In this document: piece after piece, positions 44,420-52,842 of the stretch
How positions within the stretch are numbered: position 1 is the first letter of the stretch
Layout: each line of letters begins with the position of its first letter
Source of the DNA: Phycisphaerae bacterium
GTDB lineage: Bacteria; Planctomycetota; Phycisphaerae; Phycisphaerales; SM1A02
Direction: 5' to 3'
Length of the DNA stretch: 64,000 bases
Assembly (NCBI GenBank): GCA_016795065.1
Contig: JAEUIU010000049.1
Coordinates: 1 to 64,000 of the forward strand
Position numbers and translations under genes: made by a program
The notes under the pieces: model-generated
Told to the model about the DNA's origin: nothing
The model's database searches: none
What the model saw: the letters and a program-made list of their open reading frames with translations, nothing else

Positions 44420-45007
44420 TCATGACGACCTGGTCTGGCGTTCCACGAGGTAGCTCGCAACCGTCCCCGCCAATCGCTTTCGATCGGCCGAGGCGAGGTT
44501 GCTGTAGCCGCCGATCACCCGACCGCCGCAATGGCCACAACGGCAGGTGAAGGGCTCGGCCATCACCGCCTCGGTCGTGTTGTAGTCAAAGGTGATCTCG
44601 TCGCCGGGGTCGATGGCAGTGAGGGCGGTGAGGACTGGTCCTCGAAACGCGGCATTGGGCTGGCAACTGTGGTTGAGGAAGCGCCACGCCGCGCGAACCG
44701 AATCCTCGGGGATGCCAGGCGCGGGCTGGACGTGCAGGTCAGCGCCGACCTGCACCGAGTAGCGCGATGGCGTGTCGCTCAGCAGACCCTCCAGGACCAG
44801 GACAACCTCACCTGCCTCGAAGCGAGAGCCGGCGCGAAGGCACCGGTGGTCGCTCGAGCAGTCGATGTGAAGGCTCCGTCTGGCCCGAAGGATGCGGGAG
44901 ACGGAGGGCGAATTCGCGGGCGCGAGAGCGGTTGCCGATGCGAGCGACTTGTCGGAGGCGCTCGAGTCACCGGACCGCTGCCCTCGCAGCGTTGTCAACA
45001 GACTCAT
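44420..45007 (-). CDS. SET-domain protein (putative lysine methyltransferase)
   Basis: A 195-residue protein with the SET core: RFLNHSCQPNA (109-119) and DEITFDYN (136-143), the two strands that make the SAM/lysine pseudoknot, and a post-SET-like CRCGHC (155-160). The N-terminal part (CLRAGSRFEAGEVVLVLEG) matches the first SET strands. SET enzymes transfer methyl groups to protein lysines. Its gene ends 13 bases before the Pls-type synthetase on the same strand, so they form an operon. The pairing suggests its target might be the synthetase or a lysine-containing product, which is inference. The N-terminal 35 residues are polar and unconserved. Confidence 0.8.
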   Translation of the reverse strand: MSLLTTLRGQRSGDSSASDKSLASATALAPANSPSVSRILRARRSLHIDCSSDHRCLRAGSRFEAGEVVLVLEGLLSDTPSRYSVQVGADLHVQPAPGIPEDSVRAAWRFLNHSCQPNAAFRGPVLTALTAIDPGDEITFDYNTTEAVMAEPFTCRCGHCGGRVIGGYSNLASADRKRLAGTVASYLVERQTRSS

Positions 45008-45586
45008 ATGGATGAACCGTGCGACGCGGAGCCGTTGCCCAGGTGGGAAACGTCGGAGTGCTTCAACAGCACCGTCGTCGAGACCGATACATGACTATCA
45101 ACGCCTACTTTCACCGGGTTGTCAAGCGCAACCTCTCGATTCGACAGGCACGACACAATGCTGCAATCCATGAGCATGCGGTTCTGGCACTCCCAACTGG
45201 GAATCGTGCACCGAGTGAATCCCCCGTCGCGGCAACCATCGGGTCACTGCACCATCGTTGCTTCTCTATGACGGCGGGAGCGTACTCACTCCTACCGGAG
45301 GGTCGCGGCTTTCTCGGCACGACCATCTCTCAGCCGTCGCCCTGCGGGCCGGCCCGCAGGGACGAGCTGCCCCGTTTGAGGATCGTGCCTCGGATCTCGA
45401 AGCCAGTGCACCTAGACGCCCCAGAGGAAGCGTGTGGAAGCGTGTGGAAGCGTGGCCTGAGCCTCCTACCGTCAGGCATATGCCGAACCGCTCTGATGCC
45501 AATGCGACGAACGACCGATGGACCGGAAGCGTCAAGTACGGCTTCGATGGTATGTTCTCGGGGTCGAAATCGACTGAGACCTCCCT
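45008..45586. other. 579-base divergent intergenic region
   Basis: No convincing gene between the divergent SET and sulfotransferase genes. It holds three tandem copies of the 10-mer GGAAGCGTGT (last copy ends GG) at 45426-45455. A TGGTATGTT at 45548-45556 could be an extended -10 box for the sulfotransferase gene. Local GC content is lower than in the neighbours. Confidence 0.4.
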
Positions 45587-47074
45587 ATGTTTCCAACAAC
45601 CCCCCCTTCAGTTCAGCAAACGATCCAACGAGTCACCAATCTCCTCAATGCCGGGCAGGTGGCTGCAGCGGAGACGGAGTTGGCTGATCTCACCCGCCTT
45701 GCTCCCAACAGCGTCGACACGTTTCGACTCCGAGGCCAGCTCCGCAGCATGCAGGGGCGAATTCAGGAAGCCGAGCGCGCATTCCATGCGGCATTCCGCT
45801 TGGCCCCTCGCGACGTGCCGCTCCTTCTGGCCATTGCACAGTTCCATTACCGTGTGGGTCGCTTTCAGGTCATGATGGAAGTGCTTGAGGAAGCGCTCAA
45901 GATCCAGCCGGGCAACCCCTCCGTCATCGGCATGATGGCCCGAGCGCGTCGCCGGCAGGGCCAACCCAAGCTCGCCCTCAAGCTCCTCGAACGCATTCCG
46001 GACTCGCCGGTGTCGGCCATCACCGCGGCATGGGCCCACTACGATCTGGGGGAGTGGGAGCAGGCCTTGAAGGCCATTCACTCGATCTGCGAGGGCCCCG
46101 ACGCCGGTGCGATCAACAGGTATCAGGCCTTCCAGATTCGCGGTCTTTCCCTGGAGCGCCTTGGTCGCTACGACGCTGCCATGGTCAGCTACATCACAGC
46201 GAAGCAGGCTGTCCCGCTGCAATACGACTTCCAACAATACACCCAGTGGGTCCGCTCGGCAGGCGAGGTCTATAGCGAGGCCGCTTGGCCCTCGATGGCC
46301 CGTTCCAGCAACACCAGCGAAATCCCTGTCTTTATCGTCGCTCTGCCTCGATCGGGGACGACGCTGCTGGAGGCAATCATCAGTTCCCATCCCCAAGCCG
46401 CCGACGCCGGAGAACTCGAGGTCGTGCGGCGAATGGTGGGCGAGATCATGAAGCAGGAGCTCGCCGATAGTTGGCCGAGGGTCGCTCCGACGTACCTGAC
46501 GTCCGAGGTCCTCGACCGTTGGGCCGCTCGCTACCTCGAAGCGTCGACGTCCTTCGGTCCCAGTGCGCTGCGAATCGTCGACAAGAACCTGTTGAACTGG
46601 GTCTACGTGGGACTGCTCGCCCAGATGTTCCCGAAGGCTCGCTTCATTCACATTGACCGAGATCCGTTGGACGTCGGCATCTCCTGCTTCGAACGCCTTC
46701 CCGCCGTGGTGGTGCCCTGGTCGGCCGACTTGATCCAGCTCGGCACGGTCATTCGGATCTACCGGGAGCTGATGGAGCATTGGAAGCGGTTGCTTCCCGG
46801 TCGCATTCACACCGTCCAGTACGAGCAACTGGTGCGCAACCAAGAGGGGGAGATGCGCAAGATCCTCGACTTCCTTGGCTTGCCTTGGGATCCTGCGGTC
46901 TTGGCGCATCACCACAGCAAGGATCGGGGCGGCAGCGAAGGTCGTCAGGCGCCGCTGCCGACGCTCGGTAGCGAACAGGCCTCCAAACCCGTTTACGACT
47001 CGTCGATCGGACGGGGAGCGAGGTTCGGCGCGGCGCTCGACCCCCTCCGAAAGGCGATCGCAGGCGAGGTCTGA
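45587..47074 (+). CDS. TPR-sulfotransferase
   Basis: A 495-residue protein with an N-terminal TPR region of about 230 residues (for example MQGRIQEAERAFHAAFRLAP, VLEEALKIQPGNP) followed by a PAPS-dependent sulfotransferase domain. The 5'-phosphosulfate loop is LPRSGTTLLEAII (253-265). IHIDRDPLDVGISCF is the 3'-phosphate-binding block, and VQYEQLVRN with ILDFLGLPWDP closes the family pattern. No signal peptide is seen, so it may act inside the cell or at the inner membrane on a saccharide or protein tyrosine. The acceptor is unknown. A strong terminator lies 80 bases downstream. Confidence 0.88.
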   Translation: MFPTTPPSVQQTIQRVTNLLNAGQVAAAETELADLTRLAPNSVDTFRLRGQLRSMQGRIQEAERAFHAAFRLAPRDVPLLLAIAQFHYRVGRFQVMMEVLEEALKIQPGNPSVIGMMARARRRQGQPKLALKLLERIPDSPVSAITAAWAHYDLGEWEQALKAIHSICEGPDAGAINRYQAFQIRGLSLERLGRYDAAMVSYITAKQAVPLQYDFQQYTQWVRSAGEVYSEAAWPSMARSSNTSEIPVFIVALPRSGTTLLEAIISSHPQAADAGELEVVRRMVGEIMKQELADSWPRVAPTYLTSEVLDRWAARYLEASTSFGPSALRIVDKNLLNWVYVGLLAQMFPKARFIHIDRDPLDVGISCFERLPAVVVPWSADLIQLGTVIRIYRELMEHWKRLLPGRIHTVQYEQLVRNQEGEMRKILDFLGLPWDPAVLAHHHSKDRGGSEGRQAPLPTLGSEQASKPVYDSSIGRGARFGAALDPLRKAIAGEV

Positions 47075-47153
47075 CCCGTGTTGGACGGCGGCATTTGAGC
47101 GACCGCCGTCATGGGAACGGTCACGTCGTGCCAGCCCCGGACGGAGACAATAT

Positions 47154-47200
47154 GCAACGGGGGCCTATCGCGCGATGCGATGGGCCCCCGTTGCTCTTTT
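47154..47200 (+). terminator. Rho-independent terminator
   Basis: A perfect 12-base stem, GCAACGGGGGCC pairing with GGCCCCCGTTGC (47183-47194), is followed by TCTTTT. It closes the sulfotransferase transcript and sits before the convergent PilZ gene. Confidence 0.9.
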
Positions 47201-47214
47201 CGTATGGTGGTGCC

Positions 47215-47631
47215 TTACGCCGCGTCGCGGAGTGCCGCGTGCGGAATGTGGTGTCGGGCGATCATGTGCTCGATTGCAGCGACCTCTTCCGGCCGTAGCG
47301 AATCGAACTGAAGCGCACAGCTATGTCGATGCGGTCCGAGGCAACGAGTCCGAAGGACCTTGGCACTACAGGCAACCCGACAGGCTCCATCGGACACCAT
47401 GAAGGGAACCGTCGCCCCCAAGGGGGTGCGGCTCACCACCAACGCCCCTTCCGTCGAGAGGTTGACCAGCTTCCCGGCATTGCAGGTCACCGCTCCACCC
47501 ATCAGGTACCGCCCAGTCAAGCGGTCATCGACCGGCTCAAAGTGGTGGCTGGCGTTGGAGGCCTTGGGACGATGGATCGTCTGAGGGCTGTGCGGGGAGA
47601 GCTTCGGCGAGTGATGGCGCTTGTCCGACAT
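47215..47631 (-). CDS. PilZ-domain protein (cyclic-di-GMP receptor candidate)
   Basis: A 138-residue protein with both signature motifs of cyclic-di-GMP-binding PilZ domains: RxxxR as R37-LTG-R41, and NxSxxG as N57-L-S59-TE-G62. The beta-barrel strands around them (GAVTCNAGKLVNLSTEGALVV, HSCALQFDSLRPEE) and the closing helix with EHMIARH are typical. The first 30 residues are polar and probably disordered. It is encoded apart from the pilus genes, but family members often control motility, pili or polysaccharide export. The frame extends upstream to 47658. The ATG at 47631 is preferred, starting MSDKRHHSP. Confidence 0.83.
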   Translation of the reverse strand: MSDKRHHSPKLSPHSPQTIHRPKASNASHHFEPVDDRLTGRYLMGGAVTCNAGKLVNLSTEGALVVSRTPLGATVPFMVSDGACRVACSAKVLRTRCLGPHRHSCALQFDSLRPEEVAAIEHMIARHHIPHAALRDAA

Positions 47632-47737
47632 GCTCGGAACGATCGGACCTGCGCCCACCGAGGTTCAGCCCCATTCCCTGAATTGCCGCGACCGCGATCG
47701 GAAGAGCCCCCCAAGCGGCACAGCTGGCGCGACCTAC

Positions 47738-48448
47738 TCAGTAATGAAGGTCCTTCACACGCCCCGCGTTCACCCGGTCGACAGGCATGAGGTAGAGGGC
47801 GATCGATTCCGCGAGCCGACGCCCGTGCCGCATGGACCCCTGACCTTGGGTCGCCCAGCCGGCGGCGACGTCGGCAGCCTCATCGCGCGCCAACGCATCC
47901 GTGAGCCACCACTTGTGCTCGAACCCGAACGTGAAGACCCCGACCGAGAAGGAGCGAACCGCCGGCTTCCCACCCGCCACGGCAGTCGAGCCGAAAGGCG
48001 TGCCGCCGTCAGGGAGTTTCGCGATCGACTCCGTCTGGCTGATGGCCGAGGGAAGCGTCCACGGAATGCCCTTGTAAAGCGGATCCTCGCGGCCAGGGAA
48101 ATTCAACTTGAGATCGCGCCACCCGCTGTCGCCACCCGCCGCAAGTTCGCCACCGAGCGCCTTGACGAGGACGCGAGCCCCGAAGCCGAGGCCGCAGATC
48201 GGAATCTGCCGTGCCTGCGCCTCGCGCACCAACGCCATCTCCCCGTCCGCCCACGTCGGAGCGTTGGCGAGGAGCATCTGGATGCCATCGCCAAGGACGA
48301 TCGCATCGACCTCATCAAGGTCATTGGGCAATGGGTCCCCTGCCGCCAATCGCACCAATCGGATGCGGTGTCCGTACTCACGGAGCGTTTCGCCAAGAAG
48401 GCCGGTCGAACCGGGCTTCACTGCATGATCGAGGAGGAGAGTGGACAT
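47738..48448 (-). CDS. Class I glutamine-amidotransferase-like protein, catalytic Cys missing
   Basis: A 236-residue protein with the GMP-synthase-type amidotransferase fold: IRLVRLAAGDPLPNDLDEVDAIVLGDGIQML, then IPICGLGFGARVLVKALGGE at the nucleophile elbow. The usual G-x-C-x-G there reads GLGFG, so the nucleophilic cysteine is replaced. The usual GVQFHPE reads FTFGFEHKW, so the His-Glu pair is disturbed as well. It is probably a non-catalytic relative or has changed chemistry. The frame runs on upstream to 48961, but that part is antisense to pckA and low complexity. ATG at 48448 begins the fold, with a CTCCTC-complementary GAGGAG-like context unclear. Confidence 0.7.
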   Translation of the reverse strand: MSTLLLDHAVKPGSTGLLGETLREYGHRIRLVRLAAGDPLPNDLDEVDAIVLGDGIQMLLANAPTWADGEMALVREAQARQIPICGLGFGARVLVKALGGELAAGGDSGWRDLKLNFPGREDPLYKGIPWTLPSAISQTESIAKLPDGGTPFGSTAVAGGKPAVRSFSVGVFTFGFEHKWWLTDALARDEAADVAAGWATQGQGSMRHGRRLAESIALYLMPVDRVNAGRVKDLHY

Positions 48449-48485
48449 GGGAGTTCTGAGGATCCGTTTCACCCTCGTGAGGTGT

Positions 48486-48506
48486 CCTGCCCCGAGCTCG
48501 TCGAGG
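48486..48506 (-). repeat. REP-like CTCGACGAGCTCGGGGCAGG motif, copy 2
   Basis: An inverted copy of the motif at 40284-40305, differing at two positions, in the gap between pckA and the amidotransferase-like gene. It can fold as a small hairpin (CCTGC...GGCAGG). Confidence 0.45.
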
Positions 48507-48563
48507 CAGGACGCACCACTTCGGTGAACGCGATGCGATGACCAATCACGACTGGCGCGGGAC

Positions 48564-50186
48564 TCACGCCCGCGGGCCGGCGGCGCGGACTTCCGGGGTG
48601 ACTTGGAACCGGGCGTCGTTGTCGCGGAACTTCTTCGCCAGTTCCTTCGCCTTCGCGTCGTAGGCGGCCTTGTCGTTCCACGTGTTGCGCGGATCGAGGA
48701 CCTCACTCGGAACACCCGGCACCTCGGTCGGCATGCGGAGGCCGAAGATCGGGTGCTCGACGTACTTCGCGTTGCGGAGGCTGCCGTTGAGGATGCTGGT
48801 GACGAAAGCCCGGGTGTAGCTGAGCTTGAATCGGCTGCCGACGCCGTAGGGACCGCCGGTCCAACCAGTGTTGAGGAGCCACACGTCGGTGCCGTGCTTC
48901 CTGATCTTCGCGGCGAGTTGCTCGGCGTAGACCATCGGGGGCCGCGGCAGGAAGACGCCACCGAAGCAGGCCGAGAAGTTCGGCTGCGGCTCGGTCACGC
49001 CAGCTTCGGTGCCGGCGAGCTTCGAGGTGTAGCCGTTGATGAAGTAGTACATCGCCTGCTCAGGCGTGAGCTTCGACACCGGCGGCAGGACGCCGTAGGC
49101 ATCGGCGGAGAGGAAGACGACGTTCTTCGGGTGGCCACCAACCGAGGGGATCTTCGCGTCGGGGACGTAGCTCACCGGGTAGGTGACGCGGGTGTTCTCC
49201 GTCTTGGCCTGGGAGTCGTAATCGGGGGTGCGGCTGGTCTCGTCGATGAGGACGTTCTCAAGCACGCTGCCGAAGCGGATCGCGTTCCAGATCTGCGGCT
49301 CGCCCTCCTTCGAGAGCTTGATGCACTTGGCGTAGCAGCCGCCTTCGATGTTGAAGACGCCCGCGTCGCTCCAGCCGTGCTCGTCGTCGCCGATGAGGGC
49401 CCGATGCGGGTCGGCCGAGAGGGTCGTCTTGCCGGTGCCGGAAAGACCGAAGAAGAGAGCCACGTTGGTCGGGTCCTGCTTGTCGACGTTGGCCGAGCAG
49501 TGCATCGGGAAGACCCCGCCACCGACCTTGCCGGCGTCGCTGCCCATCGCGGGCAGGTCGTGGTTCATCGCGTAGAAGATCGACTTCTTCATCTCGCCGG
49601 CGTAGCGGGTGCCGAAGATGAGCACCATGCGACGCTCCAGCGACTGGGCGATGCAGATGCCGCTCTTGATGCCGTACTCGGCGGGATTGTCGATGCGCAT
49701 CGCACCGCAGTTGACAATGAGCCAATCGGGCTCAAAGCCCTTGAGGGCAGCGGGTTCCGCATTGATGAAGAGGGTCTTGGCGAAGAGGGAATGCCATGCC
49801 TCTTCAGTGACAACGGAGACCTTCAAGCGGTAGGTCGGGTCGGCGCCGGCGTAGCCGTCGAAGCGGTAAAGCTCCTTGCGGCTTGACATGTATTTCTTGG
49901 CGAGGGCTTCGAGCTTGTCGAAGGCCTCCGGGGTGACCGGTTGGTTGACCTTGCCCCAGTCGATGTTGTTGTGGATGCCGGCGGTGTCTTCGAGGAACTT
50001 GTCGTTTGGACTGCGGCCGGTCCGGTCGCCGGTGTCGCAAGTGATCGCACCGTTGGACGCGAGGCGCCCCTCTCCGCGTCGCACGGCGTGCTCGACGAGC
50101 ACCGGGACAGCGAGGTTCGAGTGGATCGTGCCGCCCATCAGGGAGGCGAGGAAGTCAGCAGCGCGGGAGCGGACGGCGGTAGCCAT
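48564..50186 (-). CDS. pckA: Phosphoenolpyruvate carboxykinase (ATP)
   Basis: ATP-dependent PEPCK (540 residues) converts oxaloacetate to PEP and CO2 at the head of gluconeogenesis. Diagnostic sites are GDRTGRSPNDKF near residue 53, the P-loop GLSGTGKT (247-254), the metal/kinase loop GDDEHGWSD (266-274) followed by FNIEGGCYAK, and LPPVSKLTPEQAMYYFINGYTSKLAGTE. LNTGWTGGPYGVGSR binds ATP. The length is normal for the ATP family. The ATG at 50186 (MATAVRSRAADFL) is preferred over an in-frame codon at 50225. The gene stands alone. Confidence 0.95.
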   Translation of the reverse strand: MATAVRSRAADFLASLMGGTIHSNLAVPVLVEHAVRRGEGRLASNGAITCDTGDRTGRSPNDKFLEDTAGIHNNIDWGKVNQPVTPEAFDKLEALAKKYMSSRKELYRFDGYAGADPTYRLKVSVVTEEAWHSLFAKTLFINAEPAALKGFEPDWLIVNCGAMRIDNPAEYGIKSGICIAQSLERRMVLIFGTRYAGEMKKSIFYAMNHDLPAMGSDAGKVGGGVFPMHCSANVDKQDPTNVALFFGLSGTGKTTLSADPHRALIGDDEHGWSDAGVFNIEGGCYAKCIKLSKEGEPQIWNAIRFGSVLENVLIDETSRTPDYDSQAKTENTRVTYPVSYVPDAKIPSVGGHPKNVVFLSADAYGVLPPVSKLTPEQAMYYFINGYTSKLAGTEAGVTEPQPNFSACFGGVFLPRPPMVYAEQLAAKIRKHGTDVWLLNTGWTGGPYGVGSRFKLSYTRAFVTSILNGSLRNAKYVEHPIFGLRMPTEVPGVPSEVLDPRNTWNDKAAYDAKAKELAKKFRDNDARFQVTPEVRAAGPRA

Positions 50187-50489
50187 TGGGATGGACTCGA
50201 ATGAGAGGCGTATCTGGGGCCGCACGCCGGACGCTCACGCAAGGGCGACGTCTCGGCGGGCCGAAGCCGGAAACCAAGCAATCACAAGCGGTCACTGTAT
50301 CACCAAGCCCGATTCGCCTTGCAGCCGCGGTGTGCCGTTGACCCTTCCCCGAGCCTCGGCTATTGTGCGACCCATCGACGCCGATTTCCGACGTCGGTTA
50401 TGACGCGCGTCAGCCGTCAGGAGGGACTCCCGGACCACCAGCCCGGAGTACCCACTGACCCCCCCGCTGACCCCATCGCGTCCCCAGAT
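50187..50489. other. pckA upstream / tRNA-His leader region
   Basis: A 303-base gap between divergent pckA and tRNA-His. Apart from the promoter candidate at 50338-50366 I see no gene or repeat. The pckA promoter should be at the left end. Confidence 0.4.
50338..50366 (+). promoter_or_regulatory. Sigma-70-type promoter candidate for tRNA-His
   Basis: TTGACC (50338-50343), a 17-base spacer and TATTGT (50361-50366) match the housekeeping consensus well. The transcript would start near 50373, about 115 bases before the tRNA. Confidence 0.5.
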
Positions 50490-50563
50490 GGTGACCGTAG
50501 CTCAGCTGGTAGAGCACCGGGTTGTGGTCCCGGACGTCGCGGGTTCGAGCCCCGTCGGTCACC
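50490..50563 (+). tRNA. tRNA-His(GTG)
   Basis: The acceptor GTGACCG (50491-50497) pairs with CGGTCAC (50556-50562). An encoded G at 50490 stands opposite C50563 and supplies the extra G-1:C73 pair unique to histidine tRNAs. The anticodon loop TTGTGGT carries GTG. D and T arms are regular. CCA is not encoded. The 3' end is duplicated downstream. Confidence 0.95.
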
Positions 50564-50773
50564 CTGCGCCGGTGCTGCGCACGGCGAGAAAGCCGAGACA
50601 GAGAGCCGAGACAGAGATGGAAACGGAGTCAGACGGGGCTCGAACCCTCGGCGCAGCCGACGCAGACAAGTCTCGAGCCCCGTCGGTCACCCTGCGCCGA
50701 ACGAGAGTTCGGCGAGAGAGCCGAAGCAGAGAGCCGAGACAGAGGTGGAAACGAAGTCAGACGGGGCTCGAAC
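50545..50773. repeat. 128-bp tandem duplication of the tRNA-His 3' end
   Basis: Two direct repeats with a 128-base period. 50545-50571 is the tRNA 3' end plus 8 bases and recurs exactly at 50673-50699. 50601-50645 recurs at 50729-50773 with two mismatches. Each unit also contains GACGGGGCTCGAAC, the reverse complement of the tRNA T arm, so each unit can fold into a long-range hairpin. The unit middles differ but are made of short GAG-looped palindromes. The second unit runs into the 3' end of the neighbouring minus-strand gene and contains its stop codon. Confidence 0.85.
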
Positions 50774-51626
50774 TCGGCTGCTTGTCTTGTGCTCTCAGCC
50801 TGCGTTGGCTTCGGCGTGTCCAGGGTTCGCCGCATTCTTGGCAACGGAGACGTGCATTGCCCTTGCCTCGAGAGCGGGCGTGGCCGCAATGGAAGCAGAG
50901 ATTGCGCCGCAAGGATTGGCGTTGCTGGCGAGTGGCGAGCAGGACGACGAAGGGCCCCAGCAACCACAAGAGTGATGCCAACCCGAGGGCGAGGCTCCAA
51001 CTTGAGCTCGTCGCGCAGAAGCAGCCCTTTCGGTGACGGACAAAAAGATCGATCGGAAAGAGGACACCGAGCCCGATGGCGGTCGACCCGAGCAAGGGCG
51101 TCATCAGCCGGTCGATGGCGACCGGGTCGTAGGCTCGGCTTCGCCGCCAAAGGTAGCGCCCCCATAGAACCCACGACGGAAAGAAAACGGCGATGGGCAG
51201 CGTGATGAACGGATACGCCGGGGTGTTCTCGAGGGCTTCCACTGCCTCTTTCTCGGTCAACAGCTCGAGGGACGCCCAAGCCATGAGAGCCAAGATCAAC
51301 GCCGCCAGAAAGGAGACCATGATCACGCTCTTGACGAACGAGCGTGGCCGCTTGGCGACCGCGGGAGGGCGGTAGATCGGAAGGAGGAAGATCGCCTGTA
51401 AGAGGACAATGCCAGCGGCGATGATGGCGTACACCCCAATGAGTTCGGCGTCCCCGCTGAATATGCCCGACAAGAGTTCGTCGAGCACCCTCCATCCTCC
51501 GGGATCCTCCATGGGGACGAGCAGCGGCGTGCCGAGCAGGGCAGCGACAAACGTGGCGATGAAACTCACCAGCATGTACCGGGCGAGACCGAGCCAGCCC
51601 CCTGCCTTGGGCATTGTCCTTTCCAT
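50757..51626 (-). CDS. Multi-pass membrane protein with C-terminal zinc ribbon
   Basis: I do not recognise a named family. The 289-residue protein has about six hydrophobic segments (near 14-35, 60-84, 97-120, 140-160, 180-195, 215-235) and a cytosolic C-terminal zinc ribbon, CFHCGHARSRGKGNARLRCQECGEPW. Membrane proteins with such ribbons are frequent in planctomycetes. The ATG at 51626 follows AAGGTGA. A TTG at 51629 is equally placed, and a second ATG occurs at 51614. The last dozen codons and the stop come from the second unit of the tRNA-His duplication, so the original C-terminus may have been replaced. Confidence 0.65.
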   Translation of the reverse strand: MERTMPKAGGWLGLARYMLVSFIATFVAALLGTPLLVPMEDPGGWRVLDELLSGIFSGDAELIGVYAIIAAGIVLLQAIFLLPIYRPPAVAKRPRSFVKSVIMVSFLAALILALMAWASLELLTEKEAVEALENTPAYPFITLPIAVFFPSWVLWGRYLWRRSRAYDPVAIDRLMTPLLGSTAIGLGVLFPIDLFVRHRKGCFCATSSSWSLALGLASLLWLLGPFVVLLATRQQRQSLRRNLCFHCGHARSRGKGNARLRCQECGEPWTRRSQRRLRAQDKQPSSSPV

Positions 51627-51713
51627 CAATCACCTTTTACCCGCCAGAAGAAGAACCTGTCAGCGCAACCGCGATCTCACCCGATCCCGACGCCTCCGTA
51701 CACTGGCAGTCCC

Positions 51714-52502
51714 ATGCTCTTTGCTGCCGTTCAGTTCGACATCGCGTGGCATGATGCAGCAACCAGCCGTGAACGGGCAACCCGTTTGATCGACCAGGCC
51801 AGGCTTCCCGCGGGCTCCATGGCGGTCCTGCCCGAGCTTGGCGATGTTGGCTTCACCATTGACCTTGACCGCGTCACGCCTTCGGATGCGCCCCGTTGGG
51901 CTGGTGACGAGGCGAGGCGGCGCGGAATTCACATGGCAGTTGGGTATCCCCGGCGGGCCGAGGATGGCTTCGGGCGGAATGAATGCGTCATCGCTCTGCC
52001 GGATGGGCGGATGTCGGTCCCCTATGCCAAGGTGCACCCATTTGGGTTTGGTCGCGAGACCGAGGCGTATCGAGGCGGGCGACGCCTGTCATTGACGCGG
52101 GTGGGGCCTTTCACCGCCTGTCCCTTGGTGTGTTACGACTTGCGGTTCCCGGAACTCTGGCGCCTCGCCACCCTTGCTGGCGCTGACTTGTTCCTCATCG
52201 GTGCTTCATGGCCCGCCGCCCGCCAGCAGCATTGGCGGGCGCTCTTGATCGCTCGTGCCATCGAGAATCAGGCGTATGTGGTCGCGGCGAACCGCATCGG
52301 CGATGATCCGAGCCTTCACTATGGCGGCGGTTCGATGATCATCTCCCCGACCGGCGAGGTGCTAGCTGAAGCGGACGACCAGCCGGTCGCGCTGACGGCC
52401 CCCGCAGATCACGCGGCGCTCGTTGCCTGGCGCACGAAGTTCCCGGCATTACGGGACGTCCACCGCGACTTGTTGGGAGAGATCCCCGTCGACCGCTCCT
52501 GA
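51714..52502 (+). CDS. Nitrilase-family carbon-nitrogen hydrolase (omega-amidase-like)
   Basis: A 262-residue cytosolic amidase. The catalytic triad of the superfamily is complete: E41 in LPELGDVGF, K106 in YAKVHPFGF and C140 in PLVCYDLRFPELWR. The sequence after the cysteine and the ASWPAARQQHWRALLIARAIENQAYVVAANRIG block resemble omega-amidase (YafV/Nit2), which removes ammonia from 2-oxoglutaramate in metabolite repair. That specific role is inferred. The length is typical. It is encoded alone, divergent from the zinc-ribbon membrane protein. Confidence 0.88.
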   Translation: MLFAAVQFDIAWHDAATSRERATRLIDQARLPAGSMAVLPELGDVGFTIDLDRVTPSDAPRWAGDEARRRGIHMAVGYPRRAEDGFGRNECVIALPDGRMSVPYAKVHPFGFGRETEAYRGGRRLSLTRVGPFTACPLVCYDLRFPELWRLATLAGADLFLIGASWPAARQQHWRALLIARAIENQAYVVAANRIGDDPSLHYGGGSMIISPTGEVLAEADDQPVALTAPADHAALVAWRTKFPALRDVHRDLLGEIPVDRS

Positions 52503-52842
52503 CGCGACCGAGATTTCTCCCGCTGCTCCCAGCGGAAAGCGATCGCATCGACGACGTTCGCTGGGAGCGAGAACCTTGAGGATGTCCGTGGATTACCTGC
52601 CGCGTGGGGCGCTGCGCGAAAGGGATCATTGACGGTCGCCCCCCCACAACTACACTGCGGCGCGTTGGGTCATGCATCGCGATGCGCGATTCAGGATCCA
52701 TCACACCGCGTCAACTCCTCGCACAGGACGTGCACGGAGAAAGCCCGATTCCGCGATGCATCACGCATGCTCGCGGAAGCGCTGCGGTGCGAGCGCAACA
52801 CCTCGCTCGACGGGCGTGAGATGGCCAACGCAGGAGGCGGAC

